Positions 17,501-25,786 of a stretch of DNA of 64,000 nt are shown piece by piece (position 1 is the first letter of the stretch; every line of letters begins with the position of its first letter). Origin of the DNA: Stygiolobus sp037389425 (GTDB taxonomy: Archaea > Thermoproteota > Thermoprotei_A > Sulfolobales > Sulfolobaceae); the NCBI RefSeq assembly GCF_037389425.1, contig NZ_JBBHKR010000082.1, positions 50,857 to 114,856 of the forward strand. The letters are read 5' to 3'. The notes below the pieces were generated by a model. That model was not told the DNA's origin. It did no database searches and saw nothing but the letters and a program-made list of their open reading frames with translations. Both the position numbers and the translations under genes were made by a program.

Positions 17501-18174
17501 AAATTGTATTATTGTTATTTGAGTATATTAATGTTAAGCCAAGGTTTTACACCAGAGAGCAAGTAGCCCAAGCGTTGGCAGAATACTTGTGTGGTTTGTC
17601 CTCTTGGAGGGCAGTTTTACCCCATTCCACTCTGCTTTATTATCATAGGAGGTTGAGTTACGTGAGGTATGCTGTACCATTGAGTGGTGTTTACGCTATT
17701 GATGAGACTAAGGTGAGGCTTGTGAGGGGGAGGTATTATTACGTGTGGATCGTTAGGGATGTGAAAACTAAGGGAATACCCTTCTTCATGGTTACTAGCG
17801 TTAGGAGTGGAGTACATGTCTTGGTAGTTCTTGCGAACATGAGTAGGGCTGAGGAAATAGCAATGAGGGTGTTTAGGAGAAGAATTGATAAGGTAATTTA
17901 CTTGCACGATGGGGCAACAGCATACAACGCCTTCACATGGTTAAACGTAGAACACAAGAAGGTAACGTTCAACGAGAGGGATTACGCAGAACAAGGGTTC
18001 AGAAGTTTAAAACATAGGCTCGCATCAATGGACTTCCACTTCCCTTGGAATACTAACAAGTTCACAATAACTAGGTGGTTATCAACATTCTTCCTAATAT
18101 ATAACACCCTTTACACCCCTACGTACTTGTTAGATAAGGGGGTGATAATAAATGTAAATATTTCAAATGAATGA
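17437..18174 (+). CDS. IS6-family DDE transposase
   Basis: 245 residues, usual for the family. The catalytic triad is apparent as the aspartate in YAIDETKVRL (~residue 90), the aspartate in IYLHDGATAYN (~156), and the glutamate in DYAEQGFRSLKHR (~191), with the WIVRDVKTKG strand between. The C terminus (IYNTLYTP) is typical. The start is either the GTG at 17437 or the ATG at 17467, which begins GIKWKVPVL. It lies inside intact terminal repeats. Confidence 0.85.
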   Translation: MSTGFYLGEHMGIKWKVPVLTQIVLLLFEYINVKPRFYTREQVAQALAEYLCGLSSWRAVLPHSTLLYYHRRLSYVRYAVPLSGVYAIDETKVRLVRGRYYYVWIVRDVKTKGIPFFMVTSVRSGVHVLVVLANMSRAEEIAMRVFRRRIDKVIYLHDGATAYNAFTWLNVEHKKVTFNERDYAEQGFRSLKHRLASMDFHFPWNTNKFTITRWLSTFFLIYNTLYTPTYLLDKGVIINVNISNE

Positions 18175-18191
18175 AATTGTTGTCCACACTC

Positions 18192-18199
18192 TGGATTTC
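18192..18199. repeat. 8-bp target-site duplication, right
   Basis: TGGATTTC, matching 17334-17341. Confidence 0.75.
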
Positions 18200-18269
18200 A
18201 AACTATTAACTTTATTGCTTAATTTATAACTACGTAAAATCTAAATAATCTAATAATGACCACTATGCT

Positions 18270-19286
18270 ATGCGTGTGAGCTTGGAATGGTTTCCGTTCG
18301 TGATAGGAATTTTCGCCTTATCTCTTATCTCATGGATGAACTCAATATTATTTAATAACGTGCTACTTTTCGAAATAGGGAAAGTAATATACTTTCTTGC
18401 TATTTTTGTCTTTTTATCGATCCTAATACTATGGGTTAAGGGTTATATCGAGAACAGACAATCTGTACAAGAAGACCTGAAAAACCTTACACGCATAGCA
18501 CTTTCAGCATTTCTAGGAGTAATCCTTTTCATCTTTGGTGCCTTTTTTACGGTCTATATAGGAGTTAACGCGAACACGGCTTATGTCTTGCTAATCCTAT
18601 ATTTTATAGGTTACTCGGAAGTCTTCGCGGTGAACGTATTCACTGGGTATATATTATTTACTCGGACCTTAAGGCAAGAAGACTTGAACTACACCATTTT
18701 AGTTCCTTCTTTAGCTCTCTCTGCTAATGTTTTACTTAGTGCACGTCTTCTCCCACCTCATCTTCCTTACATATCCTTATTCTATACTAAGGTGGTTTAT
18801 TTCATTATGTTAATAAGTTTTGGAATAGCATTCTTTCAATTTATGTTTTTAGGTTCAATTGCACTAGTTTCTCACTTAACATTTAAAGGACATCCTTCCG
18901 TGGTAATGATCCCAGTGGGTGCATCAAGTATCTTAGCAATGAATATTCTTACTTTCCCTTCTTATAATTTCCTAGACTTCTTATATTTCCCTGAAAAAGT
19001 ATCTATTACACTTGGTATTATTCTGTTCGGATTTGAACTTTGGAATTTAACAGTAGGGTTAATAATAGCAATATCTAGAAGAAATTTGAAACCTAACTTG
19101 GCTGTATGGGCTTATATTTTTCCTTTAGCTATCTCCTCATTTTCTGATTTTCTTTTATATCAATTGACCTCTATTACCTTTTTTAAATACTTAGAATTAA
19201 CACTCTCTATAGTTATAGTTCTATTCTATATATATTCTATGAGAATAACTTTTTTAATAATAAAAGGAAGAGAAAATACACGTTGA
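18270..19286 (+). CDS. TDT-family (TehA/Mae1/SLAC1-like) membrane transporter
   Basis: 338 residues with about ten hydrophobic helices and hydrophilic loops after helices 2 and 8. The overall plan, an opening WFPFVIGIFALSL and the helix start MIPVGASSILAMNI resemble the tellurite-resistance/dicarboxylate transporter family (TehA, Mae1, SLAC1). These proteins conduct anions or C4-dicarboxylates. Substrate not predictable. ATG at 18270. It lies just beyond the IS6 insertion, whose left flank may once have been its promoter region. Confidence 0.7.
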   Translation: MRVSLEWFPFVIGIFALSLISWMNSILFNNVLLFEIGKVIYFLAIFVFLSILILWVKGYIENRQSVQEDLKNLTRIALSAFLGVILFIFGAFFTVYIGVNANTAYVLLILYFIGYSEVFAVNVFTGYILFTRTLRQEDLNYTILVPSLALSANVLLSARLLPPHLPYISLFYTKVVYFIMLISFGIAFFQFMFLGSIALVSHLTFKGHPSVVMIPVGASSILAMNILTFPSYNFLDFLYFPEKVSITLGIILFGFELWNLTVGLIIAISRRNLKPNLAVWAYIFPLAISSFSDFLLYQLTSITFFKYLELTLSIVIVLFYIYSMRITFLIIKGRENTR

Positions 19287-19402
19287 TCTAATACCGTTAT
19301 TTATAAACTCCATTTATATTAATACGATAACAGAGTCATAGAAGTTAAAAGCTTGATTTGCCAATTCGAAAGAGATTCTAAGTTTTCAAATTCTGCCTTC
19401 CA

Positions 19403-20517
19403 CTATATTCTTAGTAGAATGTGATATGAGATAGCTGAGATAAGAATTATTATACCGCAAATTACCCATAGCAGATGAAATCCAAGAGCTGAAATTACTA
19501 TTGAAGCTATTATAGGTGCTACTATCCCACTACTTTGCCAGAAAAAGTTAGCAAAACCTGATATGCTTCCCGCGTTCTTATTGTCTATTAACGATACTGC
19601 ACTAGAATTGGCAGGAGTGATCACAAATCTGACAAACCCCATCAAAGTCACGATCACCATCACTTGAATCACCGATATGAAGTAGGCTAAGGATATAGTC
19701 AACATTCCGTAAATAGACTCTAATATAGTAAGTGTACTCTTAACTCCTATATTCCTTATTATGTAACCAGCTATCACTGTAGATGGAATTCCAGCAAAGG
19801 CTAACAATGAATAGGCGAAACCAGCGATATATGCATTCAACCCTATGTCAAGAAAATACTTATACGCATACAACGTTATTATCCAATACGACAAGAAGAA
19901 GAGAAAGCCGGAAAAACTTACTGTAATTACATCTCTGTTTCTGACAACTGTGAGTATACCACCATTATTCTTAAACTCAACTTTTACGTCTAACGGTAAA
20001 TAGGATAGTGCTATTAAAAACGAGACCAAAGCGATCAAGTAGTAAGCAAACCTCCATCCGATATTTAGGCTAATGAAAGGTAGGATAAGCCCTGACAACA
20101 CAATAGAAAGGGGCCACGCCAGGCTGTAATATCCTATAACAACGGGTAGTTCTCCTCTTGAAAAGGACGCTGACAGTACTTTAATCGTCGTAGGATATAT
20201 CCAACCAGCACTTAATCCCATGAGAATACTAGCTACATACTCTTCAGATATATTAGTAGATACGCCCGACAATAGAGAGGCAGCACTCAGTCCCAATAGA
20301 GAAGCTAAGGCAACAGTCTTTGGATATCTGTTACTTGCAACCCCTGCAGGAACTTGTACTATTACGTAGCCAAGAAAAAAAGGGAGAAGATTAAACTATC
20401 CTCTACTGGTGTAGGCTTTAATGAAGAGTACACTGAGACGATGCTCCACGCAATTCTCGAGAAATAGCTGAGGAAAAAAGACGCTGAGGTAATAAAAATA
20501 ACCAGTAATTTTTTCAT
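19403..20517 (-). pseudogene. Major facilitator transporter with a frameshift in a T7/A7 run
   Basis: The frame begins at ATG 20515-20517 (KKLLVIFITSASFFLSYFSR) and runs to a stop soon after SLIFSLFFL. The following frame picks up with GYVIVQVPAGVASNRYPKT and continues through the remaining MFS helices to 19403. The switch lies in a run of seven A on the plus strand (20375-20381). One base added or removed gives a normal ~370-residue protein. The rest of the protein has no other lesion, so recent mutation or a sequencing error is likely. Confidence 0.75.
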
Positions 20518-20673
20518 ATGATTGTGACCGTAACGAGGACTAAAATTAATTACTGAACTTTTTTATTAAATCCCAAAGGGGATCTTATCATAGTTTATCG
20601 GCTTTCTTAAGTCCTTAGCTTTTCGTTTTAGTCGATATGATAAACACCACAAATTCACATTTTCAGTTAGTAA

Positions 20674-21225
20674 CTACTTACTTGATGGGACTCCATAACC
20701 ACGTAAATCCAAGATCTTAATTTCTCTTTCAAACTCTTCAAGTATTTTACCAGGTGATGGCAAAATGCCCAATTTCTTAATTATTACACTAGGCAATAAA
20801 GTACCTAGCCTACCAATGTCTGCTTCAAAGGTTGAAATTAGGGAGACTCTAGTCTTACTCTCACCTATAGAATCGACTTTAAAACTTATTTTATAAATTA
20901 AGTTACCTGCATAAATTACGTAAGTAGGAAGACCTTTATCCGACTTTGGTCCTTCAACTCTCACAGCTAGAGATCTTTTTAAGGTGCTCCCTAAGACGTC
21001 CTTTTTAGTAGGTATTGGTAAGAGAAACTTATCATTATTATCTAGACTAGCAAGGTTTAACATTCGCATGAAGAAATCCCTATTTGAAATCATGGAGTAA
21101 ACAATACTTCTTGGAAGGTTAATGTCTATAACATTCGACTTAGTTAAACTATGTGTCCTCCTGCTCTTAATGTGTTTCTTAAACTCATTTAAGGTTTCAA
21201 ATGTCGTGTTACAGCATTCGTACAT
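20674..21225 (-). CDS. C2H2-like zinc finger fused to a START/SRPBCC-like domain
   Basis: 183 residues. The first ~25 carry C-C...H...H (YECCNTTFETLNEFKKHIKS, then RRTH), like a compact C2H2 finger. The rest has the alternating strand pattern of the SRPBCC/START ligand-binding fold (residues ~32-170), including a long C-terminal helix (PGKILEEFEREIKIL). No enzyme residues recognised. A zinc finger on a lipid-binding-type fold suggests a regulatory or nucleic-acid role, but this is inference. Start ATG at 21223-21225; single-gene transcription unit. Confidence 0.6.
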   Translation of the reverse strand: MYECCNTTFETLNEFKKHIKSRRTHSLTKSNVIDINLPRSIVYSMISNRDFFMRMLNLASLDNNDKFLLPIPTKKDVLGSTLKRSLAVRVEGPKSDKGLPTYVIYAGNLIYKISFKVDSIGESKTRVSLISTFEADIGRLGTLLPSVIIKKLGILPSPGKILEEFEREIKILDLRGYGVPSSK

Positions 21226-21605
21226 ATATCTTTTCTATCTAATGTGTGTTTTTAAAAATTCTCATTAAAAATTATTTAACACATGTACAGTAACGTTAGA
21301 CTAATAAAGATAGGTTCTAAATACTACTAATCAAAAAAATAAATATAGATTTTGCAAAATTGTTTCTTTATATAGAGAACAAGGTAGATGCTAGGGATGA
21401 TTCGGTAACACCTACCTCGAATTTTAAGGGATATGAAAACATTTTACATTTATTGAACGGATATATTTCATCAAATGTTTAATTCTTAATGAATAGAATT
21501 TACATCAATATCTTATAATTTATGTTATTCTTTGCGTAAACATTTACCAAGTTTAACGGTAGATTAGCTTAATAACTGGTCTATTAAGAAATATAATAGA
21601 CCCAT
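21226..21605. other. AT-rich intergenic region
   Basis: No frame, repeat or RNA recognised. Probably holds the divergent promoters of the zinc-finger gene and the small gene at 21606. Confidence 0.45.
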
Positions 21606-21677
21606 ATGGCTAAGAAAGAGAAGAAGACACAAGGTCAATCAGGCCAATCAGGTCAGTCAGGTAGCCAAAAGAAATAA
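21606..21677 (+). CDS. Very small basic protein with GQS repeats
   Basis: A 23-codon frame from ATG to TAA: a lysine-rich head (AKKEKKTQ), three tandem G-Q-S units and a GSQKK tail. Its composition is far from random for this AT-rich intergenic region, and it is followed within 50 bases by a GAGAT...ATCTC stem and a T7 run, a plausible terminator. AATATAATA lies just before it. No homologue recognised; it may be a nucleic-acid-binding or ribosome-associated microprotein. Confidence 0.45.
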   Translation: MAKKEKKTQGQSGQSGQSGSQKK

Positions 21678-21954
21678 TGAGATCACAGATTTAATTATTA
21701 TCTCAAGGTAAACTTTTTTTATAACTTCAACTTTCGTAAAATCTTTTAGTTAGAAGATTGAAAATCTTTCAACTAGATAGCAAGAGAACTCTAAAGAGTT
21801 TATCATTATTATTAAAAACAATTTCAAATTATTCACAAACTCACGATATTAAACTGAATTAAGTAAAAAGAAGTTTTAAACTAAAGGTATTAAAATGTTT
21901 TAGTGCATAACTTGAGTCATAAGATGAATAACTTTCGAAAAAATGTTTTAAAAA
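21678..21954. terminator. Stem plus T-run after the small gene, then AT-rich spacer
   Basis: GAGAT (21679-21683) can pair with ATCTC around 21700-21705, followed by CTTTTTTTA near 21713-21721, a typical archaeal T-rich terminator. The rest of the spacer, up to odsN, shows nothing further. Confidence 0.4.
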
Positions 21955-22245
21955 TTAGCTATTTACTTCTTGGAAGACCTTGTGATGAGGCCTACCTTCA
22001 ATTATACTCTTTCCGTAATTTACAGTCTCTCTATAAGCTTGACTATCTATGAATTTTCTAAAGGCCTCGAGACTATCCCATTCACTGTATATCAGGTATT
22101 CGGAAGGATTATCAACACTCTTGTAAAGCCTAGCACCTTTGAAACCTTGGAATGACTTCAAGTACTCATTAACATGCTTAAACGTCTCTTCGAACTCTTT
22201 CTCGTGACCGCTTTTAACTTTATAATAAAAACCTACGTTAATCAT
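21955..22245 (-). CDS. odsN: OdsN, antibiotic-biosynthesis-monooxygenase-fold protein of the bc1-analogue operon
   Basis: A ~96-residue ferredoxin-like alpha/beta protein: INVGFYYKVKSGHEKEFEE, then LYKSVDNPSEYLIYSEW, DSLEAFRKF. This is the ABM/heme-oxygenase-like (HmoA) fold. It closes the operon cbsA-cbsB-soxL-soxN-odsN, as in Sulfolobus acidocaldarius. I prefer the ATG at 22243-22245 because GGAGG lies ten bases before it; a GTG at 22254 would overlap that ribosome site and the soxN stop. Its function in the complex is unknown. Confidence 0.85.
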   Translation of the reverse strand: MINVGFYYKVKSGHEKEFEETFKHVNEYLKSFQGFKGARLYKSVDNPSEYLIYSEWDSLEAFRKFIDSQAYRETVNYGKSIIEGRPHHKVFQEVNS

Positions 22246-22250
22246 TTTTC

Positions 22251-23879
22251 TCACTCCTCCGGTTCTACGGGCTTTTTATAAACTACGTAATGGTACAGCG
22301 AGAACTCCTCACCCGCTATTAAGAATAGCAATCCTAGATCCACGCCAAATAAGTTAGAGTAATAGCCAGTAGTCGGTATACTCCACATATCCGCAGCTAT
22401 AATTATTGCGATTACCAAGAGGATCAACATTATTACTTGGGCCAAGTTCTTCTTCACGGCTAATCTAGATTCATCAGCAGATAATGACGCCTTCTCTACC
22501 GACCCGCTCTCAGTCCTTGCTACGTAGGGGCTTAACATCTTTCCTAATGTCACGAACATGGAGCCAAATAGTCCCACCAGTATTACGTCCGCTACACTTG
22601 GTGAGGACATAACTTCAAAGATTGAACCCACGAAGAGTATAGTAACAGCCACGAACCCTAGCATTGTGAAAGGATTAGCCAGTGCCTTAGAGTTCAACCT
22701 CGAATTAGATGGAATTAGTAATATCCCAACAGCACTAATAACAGCTGGTGGTAGGTAAGCTTCGAATACCTCGTTCCACGTTACCGGCACTCCGGGAGCT
22801 AAGTCCCCCCATAGGCTAGTCTGTATCAGAAATACCATCATTACCACACCTATCCAAGTAAATAACTTTCTCTTGAGCGGATGTAATTCATCGCTTCTAT
22901 CTATAAAGGGAACTATAAGCAAGTATATCAATGGAATAAACACTCCTATTACTATGTCTATTGTTAACGAAGCCGGGAAGTCTGCTATCTTGTACATAAA
23001 TAGGAAGAACCATGGTGGATAAGTGGTCACTGAAGCAGCTGCTGGACTGTTAGGCGGTGGAGCAGGCTTAGGATTTAGGAAGGGATTTGCTATCTGTGGT
23101 AATCCGTTTACGTAAACCAGTAAGTCCGGTATAATTAGTATAAATCCCCAAGTCATAAATACTAACGACATCATATATATGAAGTTTCTGGGCCACCACG
23201 GGTTAAACTTTGACCATTGAGCCTTTGGGTACACAGCAGGAGCTTTGTCTTTTACTTTTCTTGACGGCATCATTCCGTATTGAATATCTGCTAGGAAGAA
23301 GTGAACTACAAAGAGTAGACCGATTAACGCAACTAGGATTATGTGGAGTGCTAAGACTCTGCTATAATCACCAGCGGAATAGTTCCCGAAGAATATAGGA
23401 ACAAGTGAGCCTAAGCCGATTCCAGAGAGAATACCTGCTCCAACATCTACTGCACTGGTAGCTAGTACATCACCTATAAGGCTATAACCTAGGAAGGATG
23501 TCCCCAACGTTAAAGATAACATCAATACTCCTAAAATCCAAACCAACTCTCTAGGCTTCTTATAAGCTCCAACGAAGTAATTTCTGAACATGTGAACATA
23601 AGCTAGTATAATCATGGCATAAGCTCCGTACAAATGACTGTAAAGAACAACTGAACCATAAGGTACTTGGTTGATAACTGTTTGAGTTGCTTGATAACCG
23701 GCTTCAGGGTTGTAATAGAGTAAAAGTATTAATCCTGAGATTACAGTGTAGAAAAACGCTCCCGCTACGAGAGCTCCTAACCAGTCCCCTACGTGATACA
23801 TATAGTCTGGAGTTCTAAAAAAAGGGAGATCATCCATATTTATTCTTTCTTTAAACCAATTTCTCACACGTTCGAACAC
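22251..23879 (-). CDS. soxN: SoxN, cytochrome b of the bc1-analogue complex
   Basis: 542 residues with about 11-12 membrane helices. Two pairs of heme-ligand histidines are visible in helices B and D: YSHLYGAYAMIILAYVH (~residues 82-98) and LALHIILVALIGLLFVVHF (~177-194). The family PPW-type quinol-site motif is present as TYPPWFF (~285). It accepts electrons from caldariella-type quinol and passes them to the Rieske protein SoxL. GTG start at 23877-23879. Longer than a plain bc1 cytochrome b, with extra C-terminal helices. Confidence 0.92.
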   Translation of the reverse strand: MFERVRNWFKERINMDDLPFFRTPDYMYHVGDWLGALVAGAFFYTVISGLILLLYYNPEAGYQATQTVINQVPYGSVVLYSHLYGAYAMIILAYVHMFRNYFVGAYKKPRELVWILGVLMLSLTLGTSFLGYSLIGDVLATSAVDVGAGILSGIGLGSLVPIFFGNYSAGDYSRVLALHIILVALIGLLFVVHFFLADIQYGMMPSRKVKDKAPAVYPKAQWSKFNPWWPRNFIYMMSLVFMTWGFILIIPDLLVYVNGLPQIANPFLNPKPAPPPNSPAAASVTTYPPWFFLFMYKIADFPASLTIDIVIGVFIPLIYLLIVPFIDRSDELHPLKRKLFTWIGVVMMVFLIQTSLWGDLAPGVPVTWNEVFEAYLPPAVISAVGILLIPSNSRLNSKALANPFTMLGFVAVTILFVGSIFEVMSSPSVADVILVGLFGSMFVTLGKMLSPYVARTESGSVEKASLSADESRLAVKKNLAQVIMLILLVIAIIIAADMWSIPTTGYYSNLFGVDLGLLFLIAGEEFSLYHYVVYKKPVEPEE

Positions 23880-23890
23880 AAACCCTCACC

Positions 23891-24856
23891 TCATGAGAAC
23901 GGATTAGATTCACTTATACTAGTCTTATCACCTACTGAAGAACCGAATTGTGACTCATCAAGATCAGTTGAGGGATCATTAGACGGAACTCCATTACTTC
24001 CTGCAGGATATACAGGCACACCAACGTAACCTACGGCGTACAAATAGTCTGTTGAACTATCCCATTCCAAAATTACAGCTGGCAGGGGTCTCACAGTTGG
24101 GCCAGTTAGTACAGCAGCACCGTGGTATGGATCAAAAGTAGAGCCGTGACAATCGCAGTGAATAATTGCAGGTAAATTCTCCTTCTGTGCAGCTTGAACT
24201 GCCTCAACTGTTAAAGTATTAGGCTCCGGTGCAGTTACTTGAGATATGTTAACGTATTTAGGAGGATAGAAATGTATATATGGAGGCTCACAGCCTAAAT
24301 GCTGGCAAATAGCACTATATGCTACAATCGACTTATTAGGACCTACCCCACCTGGGAACTGGTATTTATCCCCGGTTTGAGGTACTAAAACTGTAGTTGG
24401 TGGAACTTCAACTGGATTACCATTCTTATCCCCCAAGTTTAAAAGGAAGTTTATCTCGTTCTGGAGAGGATATGAGAAGAGCATTATTGTTGGACTATTA
24501 ACGGGTATTGATGATGCCTTTATCGGATTTCCTGAAGAGTCCACTATTAGTGATTTGGGAAATCCTGAGACAGACTGAACGGGTGGAATCAGGACTCTTA
24601 GCCCTGGAATTATTCCGGCAACTACCGCAGCGGAAACCCCAATTAAAATCCCTTGTAAAAATCTCCTTCTTTTCTCGTCAACGGGCCCTACATTCTTGTT
24701 TATGAAGTTAAAGAGATAATCTTCTCCCTTTTTGGCGAATTCCTTCTCATCGAATTTGTGTATCCTGAAAGCTCGTGCTATTTTCTTGAGATACAAATAG
24801 TCAGTATAGGAAAGCCCGCCTTTAACTTCCTTTCCGAGCCTGAATTTAAGGGGAAT
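23891..24856 (-). CDS. soxL: SoxL, Rieske iron-sulfur protein
   Basis: The Rieske cluster motifs are clear: CQHLGCEP and HCDCHGSTFD, holding the [2Fe-2S] centre. A membrane anchor follows KRRRFLQG (twin-arginine-like), so folded export by Tat is likely. A TTG at 24794-24796 gives 301 residues but has no ribosome site and would drop a coding-like N terminus. The frame stays open upstream to an ATT at 24854-24856, placed seven bases after GAGGTGA; no ATG, GTG or TTG lies between. I therefore mark the ATT as the likely start, with moderate certainty. It follows cbsB and precedes soxN. Confidence 0.88.
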   Translation of the reverse strand: MPLKFRLGKEVKGGLSYTDYLYLKKIARAFRIHKFDEKEFAKKGEDYLFNFINKNVGPVDEKRRRFLQGILIGVSAAVVAGIIPGLRVLIPPVQSVSGFPKSLIVDSSGNPIKASSIPVNSPTIMLFSYPLQNEINFLLNLGDKNGNPVEVPPTTVLVPQTGDKYQFPGGVGPNKSIVAYSAICQHLGCEPPYIHFYPPKYVNISQVTAPEPNTLTVEAVQAAQKENLPAIIHCDCHGSTFDPYHGAAVLTGPTVRPLPAVILEWDSSTDYLYAVGYVGVPVYPAGSNGVPSNDPSTDLDESQFGSSVGDKTSISESNPFS

Positions 24857-24862
24857 GTCACT

Positions 24863-25786
24863 TCACCTCTTTAAATTATATCTTCTTATCGACACGATAT
24901 AATCTTTAATCGTTGGACTGATTTCACCCTTAACATTCATAAAGTAGAAGCCGATCAACGGGAACACCATATACAATAATAGATGGAACCCAGTAATCCC
25001 TAGAAAGACCGTGGTAACTATCATGTAAAAACCTAAGCCAGTATACAGATCCACGTAATATCCTAGAGCTAAAGACAAGAACATCGCTAGGGCATAGAGC
25101 AATACCATTGCAGGAATGTTATCGGGGTTGTTTAGGCTTATTCCATAAACAGCTGGGAATACCATAGCGAAAATAATCTCCATAAACCTGTTTTTAAGGA
25201 CTAAGAAGTAAAGAGGCAAATATAGCAACAACCCTGGTACTCCTACCGCCAGAGATATCAGTAGGCGTTTAGGTCTCCATTTATAAAAGAGCAATGAAAA
25301 ACCAGAGATCACTAAGAGTGCTAGTAACGTTAAGAAGCTGGTATCAATAAAGGTGTGGAAAAAGTCTTCACTTATCCCTTCTATCTCACCGAACTCAACT
25401 ACAGCTAGGACAGGGATTAATAGCCACCTCTTACTTCTGTAGAGGTACTCGATACCCAGTGCTGAACCACCGACGAAGACGAAGATTTCTAAGAAATCCC
25501 ACCATAGGGATACGTTGTAGTTAGGGATTAATGACAAGAAAAGGGAGAGAACCAAGACCAGACCTATTGCTTGAGCTAGCTTTTCTTTCGATAATAAAGT
25601 GAGTATTCCTAACGAAATAGTGGAAAGATAAATGCCCAATAGACCCAGTTTAAACATAAACTCCTCGAATGGGATTGTGATGGGTAAGTAAGAAATCGGA
25701 GTAATGAATTGATACATTGAAAGAAAAATTATACCAAGTAAAAAAAGGTATAAATAAACGTTGGACTTGAGTTTATTATCTATCAT
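24863..25786 (-). CDS. cbsB: CbsB, hydrophobic subunit of cytochrome b558/566
   Basis: 307 residues with about nine to ten membrane helices, no soluble domain and no obvious cofactor motif. Assignment rests on position between cbsA and soxL in the five-gene operon known from Sulfolobus. Its start overlaps the cbsA stop by four bases and its TGA lies within the ribosome site of soxL. It probably anchors CbsA to the membrane. Confidence 0.85.
   Translation of the reverse strand: MIDNKLKSNVYLYLFLLGIIFLSMYQFITPISYLPITIPFEEFMFKLGLLGIYLSTISLGILTLLSKEKLAQAIGLVLVLSLFLSLIPNYNVSLWWDFLEIFVFVGGSALGIEYLYRSKRWLLIPVLAVVEFGEIEGISEDFFHTFIDTSFLTLLALLVISGFSLLFYKWRPKRLLISLAVGVPGLLLYLPLYFLVLKNRFMEIIFAMVFPAVYGISLNNPDNIPAMVLLYALAMFLSLALGYYVDLYTGLGFYMIVTTVFLGITGFHLLLYMVFPLIGFYFMNVKGEISPTIKDYIVSIRRYNLKR

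Larger units (their letters stand above)
17342..18191 (+). mobile_element. IS6-family insertion sequence
   Basis: 850 bp bounded by inverted repeats: AGTGTGGACAACAATTT at the left (from 17343) and its reverse complement at the right (to 18190), flanked by the direct repeat TGGATTTC. One complete transposase gene. The intact ends, gene and target duplication point to a recent insertion. Confidence 0.85.
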
